64,000 nucleotides of DNA from Dendrobium chrysotoxum. Taxonomy: Eukaryota; Streptophyta; Magnoliopsida; Asparagales; Orchidaceae. Numbering within the stretch: the first letter of the stretch is position 1; every line of letters begins with the position of its first letter. This document shows positions 21,490 to 34,281 of this stretch, piece after piece. The notes below the pieces were generated by a model. It was not told the DNA's origin and ran no database searches. It saw nothing but the letters and a program-made list of their open reading frames with translations. A program made the position numbers and the translations under genes. Location of the stretch: the NCBI GenBank assembly GCA_019925795.1, contig CM034303.1, positions 8,060,001-8,124,000 on the forward strand. The letters are read 5' to 3'.

Positions 21490-24117
21490 AACCGACTGGG
21501 TCTTGGACTAGGGAGCCACCTCACACCTTACATCCGACGCAACAAACCTCAACCAACCAGCCCCCTACAATGGCCTTGACTTTGTATCCATAGCTAAAGG
21601 AATCAATATTCCCATCCAGCAGACTGGTCAAGGCATCCTACTACTACCAGACTCGCCGCGTAAGCTTTATCTCTGAAATCTCCTTCACATTCCTTCTTTA
21701 TTGCATAATATTATATCTATTTCGAAGCTAACAGCTAATAACAACGTATCTATTTCTTCTGATGCTCACAGCTTTGTTATTAAGGATATGCAAGATAATC
21801 AGCCCCTTCTACATGGTCACAATGATGACGGCCTATATTCCATTCGTATCCAACAAACCGTCAAAGACACCGCCCTAAGTACCACCACCTCATCCATTTC
21901 TCAGTGGCACCCATCGCAGTCATCCTCACGCACGCCTTCTTCGCTCTCTAGTGCAACACATTCCTGACTTATGCAACTGGTCCTCTTCTATTTCTTTACA
22001 TACTTGCACCTCATGTAATGTGGCAAAAAGCCACAAACCATCGTTTCCTAAAAGCATTTCTTCGTGTAATAAACCATTTCAGCTCGTTCACTCCGATGTA
22101 TGGTGGATGGCCCCTCAATCCTCTTTAAATGGATACAAATATTATGTTCTATTCATTGATGACTTCACACATTTTTCTTAGCTATACCTAATGACCTCCA
22201 AGCATGAAACATTCTCCAAATTCCAAAATTCCTGCGCTCTAATAGAGAATAAATTTAACAACACAATTCAAACATTCTGTTCTGACGGAGGTGGCGAATT
22301 TACAAGTAATTCATTCCGTAACTACCTTCTCCAACACGGGATCACCCATCAAATCAGTTGCTCACACACTCCCGAGCAAAACGATCTTGCAGAGCGTGAA
22401 CACCGTCACCTACTTGATCTCACTTGGACCCTCCTTCATGCCGCCAACATGCCTCATCAGTTTTGGGCTGAGGCATTATCGACAGCAAACTATCTTATCA
22501 ATCATCTTTCATCAAAAGCCATATCTATTAACACTCCATACCAAAAACTATATGTTCACCCACCTACTTATACTCATCTTCAAACATTCGGATCCTTCTG
22601 CTTTCCCTGGCATCAGCCTCAAGCCTCAACCAAACTATCCCTTAGATCTCAAGAATGCGTCTTCCTCAGCTACTCTTCACCCCACAAAGGCTACCGTTGT
22701 TTCAACCCAAACAATAAACAAATCTACATTTCCTGTCACATCATTTTTCACGAGAACCCATTTCCCTTTCACATCCCCTCACCAACCCAAAACACCGATC
22801 CGCCATCCTTAGCCTACTCACCTCTTCTCCTTGTTCCATCCTCCACCATAATAGCACACCACTCCTCCTCTACAACTTCCCTACCCATCCAACCATCAAC
22901 TTTGCCCTCCCACCCAACTTAGCCAACCTTCATAACTACCAAAACACCACTCCGCCAACCTTAACATCCAATACCTCCACTGCATCCACTTCAATCCCAC
23001 CTCTTCAAATCTCTAAACATCCTATGTAAACCTGTCTTAAATTTGGCATATCCCGACCAAAATAATTCCTTAATCTCTCTACCATACTATCACCTGCTCC
23101 AACCTCCTACTCCCAAGCGACTAAGTAACAACATTGGAGAAAGGCCATGTCAGTCGAATACATGTCACTTCAAAAATAAGCCACTTGGTCGCTAGTCCCT
23201 CTCCCACCTGACAAGCCCATCCTCGGGTGCAAATGAACCTTCAAAATCAAGCGCCAACCCAACGGATAGATCGACCGTTACAAAGCTAGGTTGGTCGCAC
23301 AAGGTTGCTCCCAATAATTCGGGATCAACTACACCGAAACGTTCAGTCCAGTTGGCATTCCAGTTGCCAAAATGTCAACTATTCGCATTCTCATCACTCT
23401 TGCTCTCCACAAACACTGGCCTATCCTTCAACTAGATGTCTCCAACGCCTTTCTACATGGTGATCTTCATGAAGAAGTCTTCATGAAACAACCACCTGGC
23501 TTTGTCGACTCCCAGTATCCCTAATACGTATGAAAATTAAACAAATCCATCTATGGATAAAAATAATCACCATGCAATGGTTCCAAAAACTAACTAAATT
23601 TCTGTAGACATTTGGCTTCACTTTCAGCAAAGCAGACCGAAATCAAGGCTCCACTCAGCTACTTGTTTTGATCTACGTAGACGATATTCTAGTCACCGGG
23701 AACGACACATAAAAAGTCCAGTCCCTCCTTCAACAGCTAAACTCCGAACTTAGCCTTAAATAGTTGGGAGACATCTCATTATTTCTTGGCATACAAGTCA
23801 TCAAAAACTCTGACGGCTACTTCCTAACTCAGCAACACTACGCTATGAACATTCTTCAAACATCTGGCTTCGAAAATTGCAAGCCCACTCTCACTCCAAT
23901 GCCCCTGAAATGATAAAAAAGCAACCAAGACGATCAACAATTCGCCGATCCTCAACTTTCTCGAAATCTGGCAGGGTCCCTTCAATATCTACCCGTCACG
24001 ACATCGCCTTCGCCACCAACATCATTTGTTAACACATGTATCATCCTACAATCACAGACTACCTAGTACTCAAACGCTTACTTGTAGACCTCCGAAAGGG
24101 CACAACAAAACACCGCC
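21490..24117 (+). pseudogene. copia pol remnant (protease, integrase, reverse transcriptase)
   Basis: Near 21495 the protease motif reads DWVLD-stop-GATSHL, so the active-site serine codon has become TAG. GAG-pre-integrase sequence follows at 21701. Integrase is clearest at 22050-22760: HSDVWWMAP, FIDDFTHFS, FCSDGGGEFTSNSF, HTPEQNDLAEREHRHLL and FWAEALSTANYLINHL. Reverse transcriptase starts near 23110 (TETFSPV at about 23334, LDVSNAFLHGDLHEEVFM at about 23435), and the catalytic YVDD is intact at 23674-23685. Many stops and frameshifts separate the blocks. The family replicates through cytosolic particles and integrates cDNA; this copy cannot. Confidence 0.85.
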
Positions 24118-25537
24118 TCCCCGTGAAGGGAGACAGTATTGGTTGCCAATGGGAGGGCAGATTCGATCACACATATGATTAACCATTGAGGATAGTGACT
24201 CTCACCAGCACACGTCGATGGATAATAATATGTACGATCTAATCACAACGAGTTTCCCCCACCCGATACATTAGCTCGAATGGGGTTTATTTGAGAGTGG
24301 GATTCGGTTTCCCACGGGCGCAAGCCCCCGTGGTTAATTACATCTCAAGCCGAGGCCTGAGAGTACTCTTGATTAAGGATTCTATATTATACTTTCCAAA
24401 TTAGGATTGGCACATAGGGCGAGGACTAGGAAATCCTACTCGAAGGGAAAGAAAGGTTCAACTAAGCTTAGTCAACATGCACAGCTCAGATCAACACCCG
24501 GAGGGACTAAGGTAGTGAGAAAAAACTGGGGAAACTAAAAGTCATGCACTCAGAGCATGTAGGAGAGAAGGATGGAGGTGGCGTCATCCGTGTGACGCAG
24601 ATATGTAGGGCTTATGATCTCTGGAAGACAGAAGACCTACCTACTAATGAGGCGTACTATAAAATGATAGTAGCCTTAAATCCTAAATCTAATGGGTTTA
24701 GTGTTCTACGTAATACTGACACCCGTGTCCTAGCTAATGCAATGCCAAAACCTGGACTTACCCTGGCCTGGAAGGGGGAGCCAGCTAACCACCTAATCGC
24801 TTTAAAACCATGTTGTCCAGTCACTTATGAAAGATGGGTGTATAGGTTATAGTTCTTGGAAATAGGGCCGACGTCTAGAGGATTTCCTAATTGGCCCCAG
24901 ATTGATGTTGGGTGAATGCTCCTAGAGCTAATGCAATTAAAATTTTAATTTAGTTAGTTTCTAATGCAATGCATGCTAGTTGAAGCTTCCAAATCAGGTA
25001 TGCATAGAACTTTAAAAAGACTTATAAAATAATTTTTAGAATTAGACTGGGCTTCCCCAGGTCCGGCACCTCATCCTCATAGGTCAGATTATCCGGACTC
25101 TACCCGCAGGCGGGGAAGTGTCTTACAGAAGGAAAGAGAGAAATACAATAATCTACATACGACCCGGAGGATTCCGGCAATTTTCTAGATCGTTAAGTTG
25201 CTAGATTATTTAAGCCTTAAAATTTTGAATATTAGTTATGACTAGAAAAAGTTTTAGTCCTTATAGAGCTTAACGAAATCCAGGCTAAAATAAAAGCGGC
25301 ATGCAAGACTCCAGAAAACTAAGAAAAGCATACAACCTATACGCAATCATCATCACATCAAACAATAATAAATAATCAAATTAATCAATTAAATGTCCAT
25401 AGGCCAACTGCCCTTAATTACAAACTAGGGTCTGTAGAAAATAAAGTGGCCGGGCACCACTGCCAATAAACCCGGATTTGTAATCTTAGAACAGACGCAA
25501 GTTATTTTGAGTGGGATACACTTGGTCTTCATCTTCT

Positions 25538-25645
25538 TGATATTCTCTTCCTTGGACTCCTTGGATCTTAGCTTCCTTGGACTCCTTGGCTTTCCTTTTC
25601 TTTGGACTCCTTGGATCTCAGCTTCCTTGGCCTGCTCAGGTAGTA
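25538..25645. repeat. short tandem repeats of a CTTCCTTGGACTCCTTGGAT unit
   Basis: About four imperfect units around TTCCTTGGACTCCTTGG and GGATCTTAGC/GGATCTCAGC. Confidence 0.6.
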
Positions 25646-26584
25646 GAATGATCCAACTTTGGATTCCCAAATAGAAAAGGATTATCCTCATATTGGGTGT
25701 CCTTTTCTCTTTGGGATCCAACCTTTGGATCTCAGTATCCCCACTCAAAATAAACTTTTCCAACTCTTAACTAATATTACAATCAATTACATTAAATAAA
25801 AGCAGTAAATCTAGACTCTCCTGCAAGGTTATCCTAATAGAAATCATCCCAAGTAGTTTTATATATCACAAGCAGTTATAGGAAAATAAAAGTACTCAAT
25901 CACAGCCACACTTGGCCATACTCTTAATCATTTTGAGGGCTAAGCAAGCTCTGGAGCACCTGTAGCAATTTATAATGATAATTTTATTTAGCCCTCATTT
26001 GTTTAGGGGGGGCTGAGCAATTTCTGAAGCACCTGCGTAAAACATCATTAGTATTTTTAAATCATGATTATTGCCCCCCTTTTTATTTAGCGCTGCGCGA
26101 GCATGGCCACCTGCAGAAGACATCGTTAGTATCAAAATTGATCCTAACCTATGGGTAGTCTATCATACAATCACATCAAATCCCATAGTGTAGTAAAAAT
26201 AAGCAAACACACCAATGATTCAATCACAACATGCAGTGAAATCCTGAAAAGCTCGGCACACAGCAGAAAAGTAAACACCGGCCTAGCCTAAGTCTAGAAG
26301 TGGTGCCCTAACAAATAATTCTACAGTGTGTGCAGAGGCCTATGTGGCTGAGGTAGATCATAAGCTGGGTAATTAGTTGAAGTTGCCAACTGTTCAGGTT
26401 AGTAGTAGGTCTGAAAAGGGATTTTATTTAAAGTTCAAATATTAGTGAATTAGAATCTATTTTAATTAATTTAATATGTGGATCAGTTTTAATACTTAGA
26501 GTAATGATGCTTGGGGTTTAAGTTTCATTAGTGAATTTTAGGAGGTTCAGGGTCCACTTGTACACTAGGCTAAGGGGTCCAAAA
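25646..26584. other. non-coding relic sequence
   Basis: No gene seen. It contains two related segments, GGCTAAGCAAGCTCTGGAGCACC (25940) and GGCTGAGCAATTTCTGAAGCACC (26010), and a third, weaker one near 26090, as an imperfect ~75 bp repeat. Confidence 0.4.
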
Positions 26585-27062
26585 TTGACTTTTTGATTAA
26601 AGGGAATTTTTGAACAACTAATATTTTTATAACATACTAGACCTTAGCCCGATCAATTATACAGTTAGCATGCCCAATTTGGATTCTTCTATCCAAAGTT
26701 ATGAATTTCCAAAGTTTTGGTCTCGTTTTGAATTAAGTTTGACCGGATTGTTGACTTTTTTATTTAAGTTGATTTCTGGAATCTTTATATTTTTAATAAA
26801 TATCAGACCCTAATGTGAGTTGAATGCCTTTGAGTTTGCTGGATTTGGAGTTTCCTACGCAAAGTTATGAATTTTAGAAATTTTGGGCCCTAGACTATAG
26901 GCTATGGTTGACCGGAACGTTGACTTTTCAATTTAGACTGATTTCTAGACACCTAATATTTTTAATAAATACTAGACCTTAATTATAGTTGAATGCCTTT
27001 TAGTTTTCCCATTTTGGAGTTTTCTGTAATTAGTTATGATTTTTAGAAGTTGAGGCAATTAA
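26585..27062. repeat. three imperfect ~167 bp tandem repeats
   Basis: Units begin TTGACTTTT at 26585, 26751 and 26920. They share TAATATTTTTAATAAATA.TAGACC and an AAAGTTATGAATTT-type segment. The third unit is interrupted by the Harbinger insertion. Confidence 0.65.
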
Positions 27063-27074
27063 GGGGCTGTTTGG

Positions 27075-29246
27075 TTGCCTGAAAATAAAATGCTGTGCAA
27101 AGTAAATGCAATGTAAAGTAAATATAGTGCATTCCAAATACTTTGATATTGTTTGGTTGTCTGTAAAGTAAACGCAGGAGAACTGTTTCCCTTGTTTGGT
27201 TAGGTATATCCAGAGTAAAGTAAAAGCGGTGTATTTATAATAATTTTTTTTCCTTGTTTGGTTAGATGTATGTGTAATAATTTATGACTTATCTAAAGAA
27301 ATATTTTTGATCGAGCTGTCAAATTTACGATTTTTTTTGGAAAACCCTTTATAAAAGATGGGAGCATGGCTTAAATGTTTTCACTTGATATCATCCGCAC
27401 TGATGTTTCAGCTGAAGTTTTAACCATAAGCTTGAGAGTTCTATTATAATGTTTGATAAAAAAAATCATGCGTTTGTGTATTCCGTATGATCGTGTTTAT
27501 ATATAATTTACTTGTCAATATGTCTACTGACATGATTTCATTTGTGTAATCACACAGAAATGCTCAGGTAGTCATCATATTAGAGCAAATAGCACAATAG
27601 ATAACTATTTCAGTGTTTAGTAGATTGATTCTGGGCCAAGCAATCAGACTAACCACGGAGAAGAATAAGGAATATATGGGGTAGGTACAGCAAGAACAGG
27701 AAAAAGTCAAACGAAACATCATATTTTCATTCAATATCATAATGACAATTATAAGAAACGTTTCTATAACATAAAACAAAACAATCAACTTCATCCTAAA
27801 ATGAAACGTCATGATATTGTCATGTACGGTAACAATGAAAGTAAAATGCTGGCGCGAACACAATTTATACATCATCAGGAAGCCTACATTGTTGTTGCTG
27901 ATCTCTATCACTATAGTCTGGTGTTTTGTTTGCCAGTTACTGTGTTGGCAACTACTATAAATTTCTTTATAAAGAATACGATCTTCACCATCTGAAAATG
28001 GTTTTGTGTAAAAATCTTGAAGGATCCCAGCTGAATATTGTTTAAATCTTGAAGGATCTCGGCAACATAACCACATCCGATTCACTCTCCCATGGAACAT
28101 GGAAGGATTCGCTTCAAATGGATCCTTCCCAGTTAGATTCCGATCAAGAGAAACACAGAACTTCAAATTCGCATATTATTTGAAACATATTTCCAACGGG
28201 CGGGACACAGAAACCTGAAACTTAAGTGCAAGAGTAAGAGGAAAGCTCACGTTGCTCTTGGAAGTAGTAGTTGCCCTGAAGGCCAACTAAAACGCAATAT
28301 ATCTCTGGTCAAAAGTACCTCTTCTCCCAATAAACCTAATGAAATATAAAAACATCCTCCAAAAACATAATGTGCAGCTAGCAGATTATCAACCAATAAT
28401 AAAAACATTTAGCAATATCATATTGAAATAAATTTTGGTCACCACACAAGAAGATATGCATATAAATGATTTCCCAATAATCTATCCACAAAGTGCCTCA
28501 GAATGAATACAAAAAAAAAGTATCACCAACAGCCGTTCATATTTAGACAGTCAAATATAGAAAATCATCACAAAGATAATTTGCCATACCATGTGAAAGT
28601 AAAATTCTGTACCTAACTCATAAGGAGAGAGATGTTTTTCTTTTGACCACTCAAATCAGTATGTTCTTTAACATCATCTTTTTAAAATATTCAAAAAAAT
28701 GGTAAAACAAACCCGATATGCAATATAAATTTAAGTTAAGAAAATCAACACCATAGTATATCCTTTCGCTTTTCAGAACACACATGATAAGTTAAATTGT
28801 TGCAAGTTTTCATTGTATTTTCAAACTTTCTTGGTTGCTTTCTTCACATTTCTATTAATCTATTTTCATTTGCGGATAAGATGAATTTTTAATGTATGAA
28901 CAATGTGAAGAAGCTGATTGTTGTTCTATATTTTTATTTTCACAAAGAATCTGTTGAAAGTGAGAATTACCCTCCCCAAAACTAAACTAGAAGATTACAG
29001 ATCAGTAAGAATTCAATAAGTCCCTACCATCAGGTAGAAATATGACTTAAAGAAACAGTGCTCAGAATAACAAAAAAAAATATGATTTCCATTCATAAGA
29101 TGTAAACAACATTACTGAAAATTTAAAATTACAAAATATAAGATAAAACAATACCCATTGTTCTTAGTTATAATTATGACAAAATAAGACAAAATAGTTT
29201 TTATTTATAACAACTTAATAGATACGCCAAAATTCAACAACTTAAA
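27075..29246. other. Harbinger 3' region, no gene called
   Basis: About 2.2 kb between the left terminal repeat and the Myb-like gene stop. A 200-codon minus frame (28166-27564) has no recognised motif and contains long hydrophobic, AT-driven stretches, so I treat it as chance. Subterminal GTAAAGTAAA.GCA.. repeats lie at 27100-27230. Confidence 0.4.
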
Positions 29247-30249
29247 TCAGTTTCCAAGCTCTTTACGCATCCATCTAGCCTTCGAATCTGTAGGTTTTGA
29301 AAGGAAAGATGGTATTAATGTAGGATTTTTTGATAAATTATCATATATCGTATCAACCTCTTCTTCTGAGAAGCCAGGAATATTTGTTAGCTCAAACATC
29401 AGTTCAGTATACATATTTCTAATTTGCTTTAGAGATATTGAGTTCTTGATAGCGTTAGCAACTTCACTCACACTATCAGCCATCAAACAAATACACTCAC
29501 GGATATCTTGATCGATAGCAGATGTCTTAGACTTCCTTTTTAAACCACCTCCTTTACCAGATGAAGGAAACGATTTCTTTGTTGTTGTGGTAGAATCTTC
29601 CATAACTTGCACATCAGACCAATCAGTAGGCATTGATCCATCTGCACTTATATCCGTAAATTGTGAGGATTCATCATCGCCTACATGTATTTCTTGAGTT
29701 CCAAGTGGAGTTTGAGAATTTCCAGATTTTGCCCACTCTCCAGTTGCATGTCCAAGACCACATACTATCTCCAACTCTACATAATTTGCAATTGGAATAT
29801 TTAAATAAGCAGCATCCTTAGGAAAAGCCTGTAATAAATAAATTAAAAGTTGTTAGCCCAAATTATCAATTTAAATGATGTGCTTAAAGTAATACCTGAA
29901 TATGTGATGTATACTCTTCTTGACCCAGCACTATCATTTTCTTTGTTTCATCCCAAGATACACCTGATTTTCGTTTTAACTCCTGAATGTGAATCCACAC
30001 ACTTCTCTGATGCCTAATTTGGTTCTTGCATTGCTCACTAGTCACCTCTATTCCAAATTTCTCTTTCATTTTCTGTGCGGCACCTTGATACACAGAGTCT
30101 TTAAATCCTTGGGCACTTCGCATATTTGCATTTACATATTCCATCATTATTTGAAGCAATCCAGTTATCCACTCAGGTTTTAAGCTCCATAAAAAATTTT
30201 TCCTCTTTGGCTTCGAGTTACCGTTCATCTCTGTTTGTGACGAATTCAT
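29247..30249 (-). CDS. Harbinger Myb/SANT-like DNA-binding protein (two exons)
   Basis: Exon 1 is 30249-29896 and exon 2 is 29828-29247, with a 67 bp intron (GTATTA start, TTACAG end); the spliced protein has 311 residues. The N-terminal half carries a Myb_DNA-bind_3 type trihelix: WSLKPEWITGLLQIMMEYV, then FGIEVTSEQCKNQIRHQR and WDETKKMIVLGQEEYTSHI. The C-terminal half is Ser/Thr- and charge-rich with a basic KRKS segment, a possible nuclear signal. In PIF/Harbinger transposition this second protein binds the element ends and is needed to bring the transposase to the nucleus and DNA. Splice sites were chosen because they rejoin IQ with AFPKDAAYLNIPIANYVE, a stretch typical of the family. No stop codon or frameshift is visible. 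Confidence 0.85.
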
Positions 30250-30587
30250 TCTCCCTGAAAGAAAAGATTAAAATTATAGGTAACTATTTCTAAATGGCTA
30301 TGTATACTACTAGAACTTGGTCAATTGTAGGAATGGTGAAAACTTCTTACTTTGGGCATCAATCCAAAGTGGCTATCTCTGACCATGTAAAACTTAAATT
30401 AACATAAGTATATTAGTGTTCAAACAACGGTTTGATGTAAATAATCAAATAATAGCTCATAATTTTTTTGAGCTTTACATGGAAGGTACAAAGTCATATA
30501 ATTCAAGCTTAACAAATATACTCAATAAAACCACATAATAGAAATTAAAACATTACATGTTAATTCATAATAAGAAAATCCACATAT

Positions 30588-31847
30588 CTAGTATCCATCA
30601 TTTTGCATGCGAGTCCACATGAATTGAGCAATCTCATCTCTTTTATCTAGCCATTCTCGAGAATCATTTACGGCTGCTTGATCTGCTGTTCTACAGTGAC
30701 TTACCGTAGCCCATTCATCCTCAGATTGAATGAACTCATCCTCACCTTCAGTAACAATCCAATTATGCAATATGCAACAGACAATTTCAATGTCAACTTG
30801 AGTTTGGAGAGGAAAGTAGGGTTCACACTTTATAATTGTGAAACGATTTTTCAAAGAACCGAATGCACGTTCAACAGTTGTGCGTAACGAGGAATGTCGT
30901 AGATTAAAAAGTTCTTTAGAATTCGCAGGTTGAATAGAACTGAACTCCTTCAAGTGATATCTCGTAGCACGATATGGGGAAATAAAACCATTTCGTGTGG
31001 AGTAGCCACCATCAGCCAGATAATATTTACCTGCTGGGACACGTAAACCATCTGATCTTTCTAATGCACTTTTAAGTACTGCCGCATCATGAGCTGAACC
31101 TTCCCAACCAGCAAGCACGTATGTGAACCTCAAATCAAAGTCAACTGCTGCTAAAACATTTTGTGTTGGGTATGGTTTTCTTCCTCTAAATGCAGCTTCA
31201 TTCTCCTTTGGAACCCTAGCTTTAATATGAGTTCCATCTATCGCACCAATACAATCCTAAATTTGACACAAATTATATTAAGGAACCATAATGAAAGAGA
31301 GAATTAAATTAAAAGTAAATATTGATTATACCTTGAAAAATGGCATGAACCTATTACTTGATTTAATCTTATATGGAGTTTCAGGAAGTGGAGGCTTGAT
31401 AAACTCATGTCGTAACTCCCCTATAGCATGTAATGCAGCTTTGAAGTACCTACTAACAGTTTCACCGGAGCGTTCAAAGTTAAATCGGATGACTCGGTTA
31501 CGAACACTATGCCCGAGTGTATGTAATAACATAGCAACTTGTTCCTCGATTCTAACATGTAGTGTGTCTAACAACAATCCTCGTGTACGTAATAAATCAC
31601 ATAATTTGAAAAAAGGCACTCTCCTCATGCGTACCATGTCAAGACAATCAGAATCACGTCCATCATATAACCTAGCAAGATATGTGTCACGTTGTATATT
31701 CCGTTGAGGATCATATTTTTTTTTGTCTTTGCGAATCTTATGCAATAGTACATATACTGTACTGATTGCAATATATATCACTTTCAGCACCTCTTTATCT
31801 TTTTGAATTTCATTGAGTTCGGCAACATCTTCCAATGGCTCAACCAT
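30588..31847 (-). CDS. PIF/Harbinger DDE transposase (two exons)
   Basis: Exon 1 is 31847-31332 and exon 2 is 31256-30588, with an intron of 75 bp (GTATAA start, TTTAG end, phase 0); the product has 394 residues. The N-terminal part carries a helix-rich region (MRRVPFFKLCDLLRTRGLL, then VAMLLHTLGHSVRNRVIRF, then SGETVSRYFKAALHAI), the predicted DNA-binding part. The nuclease domain (DDE_Tnp_4) has D179 in GAIDGTH, D254 in YLADGGY and E301 in VERAFGSLKNRF, a DD(46)E spacing normal for this superfamily. The family cuts at the terminal repeats and inserts at TWA sites. I start at the ATG 31847 (MVEPLEDVAEL); the frame stays open upstream with another ATG at 31889. All three catalytic acidic residues are present. 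Confidence 0.9.
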
Positions 31848-31889
31848 CTTTCTAATAATAAAATTAAACTTCAAGAAAAAAAAATTCAT

Positions 31890-32340
31890 GAGCAATGCAT
31901 CAACAGCATATAAGTTAGATTCGTAACATAAATGATTTGTAACTTATGAAAAAAAAAGACCACCATACATGAATATTTGAGAATGCACAAACTTGCTTCA
32001 GAAAAAAAAAAACATTAAGGTCTTTCATCTTTAGGACAGCAAATTATAACATAGCTAAAACTGTTGATGGATGATGAATACATGCTGCATAATACTTTTA
32101 CCATATCTAAAATCTTTTATGTAATTCAGGCAATTCCATGAAAACAACTATATTCGATTATACATGTGTAGTTATTTTCATTTAATTAATTATAATGAGA
32201 AATAAAAAAAATACACTAGATTATAACATAATAAATTTTTTTATTTACTAGAAGGCTAAAATAGGTTTATTTATGATGAAAGCACATGAAAAGAAGAGGG
32301 GTGTTTCAATTATCAAAGTAAGTTGTGTAAAGCTATAGAT

Positions 32341-32380
<40 letters not shown>

Positions 32381-33944
32381 CTAACATCTCATGTAAACTC
32401 AGCACCAATAAATGAAGAATAAGGGTTCATAAAAGCGTGTCATTCAAGTCTTCCATAGCTTGAAAATTAGGAGGTTTTTCAACCCATGGGGAACTAATGC
32501 AAGATAATAAATAGGCTAGTTTATTTTTATAATTTCTTATTATATTACTAATGCTTAGATTCAATAAATTGAAGAATTATTAAGGTCACATGCATCAGCA
32601 GTATGGCTAAAAATACCATATATTTGATCCAAACATGCTACGGAAGTTCAGCAAAATTCTTCACCTTCCATGAATGGGATTAGGGGACCCAAATTCATTA
32701 TATATAGGAAAGAAGAAGAGTACGACAAAATAAACATGAAAAAATAGAAAACAATACATTTGACGTGTCCACATGGGAATGCTGTAAAGAAGTAAACAAT
32801 TCATAATTGATCAAGACAAGTAGGAAGTAGGAACATCCATGATAAACATAATATGAATCAAGTTATCACCCTACTAAATTATTTGAGATTAAAAAAAGAA
32901 AGCACGAGAAATTTTGTTGAACAGCATAAATAGGAGGTTTCCCCCCAACTCTTACCCAAAATGTCGGCTAATTCTGGCCAGAGAAAAGCATGGCTTAGCC
33001 ATAAGAATCTTGAACCGAATTTTTGGCATTTATCAATGTCAGAAAGCATCATTCCAATTCAGACCACAACAAACAATTTTTCACAAGAGCACAACGTATC
33101 TTGATGAGCACAACTCTAATATCGATACCAGAGAGCCGAACAATCCAACTCGTAACACCAATACACAAATATTCAGGTAAACAGCACCTATGGAACTCAT
33201 AGATTTCTTAGCACCAAGTAAATCCAGAGAATTTATGATATTCATATCAATTATCAAGAACAAACAAACGAAATCTGAAATCATAACCATCAATTTCTTA
33301 CAGCTCATTCAAGTTTCTCACCCACAATGACGCCAAACGCTTCCAGAAAAATCCTTCGTTTTCTTCGCCGTATCTTCTAATTTTTTTTACAGATATTCCA
33401 CATCACATCCTAACGAAACCAAATAATAAAAAAAATGGAAACCTAACCTATTTGGCCGAAGAAGCGGGAGAAAGGGAGAAAGGGAGAAAGTCACTTCACA
33501 GCAAGCGAGATTCCGCTGTTGCTTTTTTTTAAGGAAGGATAAGAAGGGGAAGAAGAGCATTAGGGAGAAGAAGAAGAAGAAGAAGAGAAAGAAGAAGAAG
33601 GGTTGGCTAGGCTTCGTGTAGCTCGCGGTCGAGAGGCGAGGGAAGCTGCGAGAGAAATTTTTGGCTTCGAGAGCTTTGCGTGTGAAGAACGGAGTCGAAG
33701 ATCGTATTTTTAAGCTCTTTTGACACCATCGCGCGAGGCGTTGGCATTATTTTCCGCGCAAGGTATTTCTAACCCGCTCAATTTGAGCGGGTTCGGAAGT
33801 CCAGCGAATAGACGACTGTAATACACGGCTAATGCGTCCGACGTCTTTGTAATGATCCGCTAATAATTAACCAAACAACTCAATTTAGCAAATACCTGTA
33901 TTTAGATTACTTTACCCTCCTAATTCTGCATACCAAACAGCCCC
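31890..33944. other. Harbinger 5' region
   Basis: About 2 kb upstream of the transposase without a recognised gene. It holds a (GA)n run at 32339-32380, a GAA-rich stretch at 33465-33600 resembling a plant 5' leader, and the right terminal repeat. The promoter for the minus-strand genes should lie here. Confidence 0.45.
32339..32380. repeat. (GA)n microsatellite
   Basis: An imperfect run of GA units with a few interruptions near the left end. Confidence 0.8.
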
Positions 33945-34258
33945 TAAATGAATTATCGAAATTGCCTAATTATGGGTACTTTGGGGGTTTTTTGCCCAAA
34001 TCAACTCCAAACTGATTGGAATCACCCCCAAAGGTCAGCAATGACCTAAGAAGATGTTCCCAACTGTTTGGAGAAGATTTGGTATTTTTAATAATTTTTA
34101 ATGATTTAATTAAGGCAAAAAGGTGATTTTTGATTAATATTTAATTAAAGTCCAGATTAATGTCTAATCAAGGAGCCCTAATTATCTAAGGTTGGGGACT
34201 GAATTCTAGAGAGTTTGAGGTATTATAGGTATTTTTCTGATTTAAAATGACTTTATTG
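33945..34258 (-). mobile_element. old LTR-like relic, part 2
   Basis: Continuation of the relic beyond the Harbinger insertion: the TAA target copy is followed by sequence continuous in character with 27040-27062. It ends where copy C of the duplication begins. Confidence 0.4.
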
Positions 34259-34273
34259 GATGAAGGCTCTCTG

Positions 34274-34281
34274 TTTAAATA
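34274..34281 (-). promoter_or_regulatory. orphan PPCK TATA-like box
   Basis: TATTTAAA equivalent to 7284-7291 and 17453-17460, here pointing into transposon relic sequence rather than a kinase gene. Confidence 0.35.

Larger units (their letters stand above)
20549..24117 (+). mobile_element. decayed Ty1/copia internal region without LTRs
   Basis: Gag, protease, integrase and reverse transcriptase blocks occur in copia order on the plus strand. No LTR or primer-binding site is visible at the left junction, and RNase H is cut short at the right, where LRKGTTKHRL-like sequence stops and the next relic begins. The left junction interrupts duplication copy B. Confidence 0.85.
24118..27062 (-). mobile_element. 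old LTR-like relic related to the LARD LTR, part 1
   Basis: From about 24147 to 24430 the sequence matches the reverse complement of the LARD LTR 3' end: GCCAATGG.AG.GCAGAT, CCATTGAGGATAG, TTTCCCCCACCCGATACATTAGC and CGGGCGCAAGCCCCCGTGGTTAA, all in the same order. A weaker match continues (CCTGGAAGGGGGAGCCAGCTAACC near 24771). The relic is much more diverged than the two LARD LTRs are from each other and lies in the opposite orientation. Beyond about 25100 the relation is inferred from position only. No coding sequence is recognised. Confidence 0.55.
27063..33944 (-). mobile_element. PIF/Harbinger transposon, apparently complete
   Basis: Terminal inverted repeats GGGGCTGTTTGG (27063) and CCAAACAGCCCC (ending 33944) are flanked by TAA on both sides (27060-27062 and 33945-33947), the 3 bp duplication of this superfamily. 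The element is 6882 bp. It carries the two genes such elements need, a DDE transposase and a Myb/SANT-like protein, both on the minus strand and both open once one short intron each is removed. This is unusual beside the decayed neighbours. Confidence 0.92.

Noticed and set aside
24544..24852. 102-codon plus frame in the LTR relic
   Set aside because: No motif, and it lies on the strand opposite the relic. Probably chance.
27564..28166. 200-codon minus frame in the Harbinger 3' region
   Set aside because: No recognised domain, AT-driven hydrophobic stretches, and located where such elements have non-coding sequence.
32914..33180. 88-codon plus frame in the Harbinger 5' region
   Set aside because: No motif, and antisense to both element genes. 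Treated as chance.
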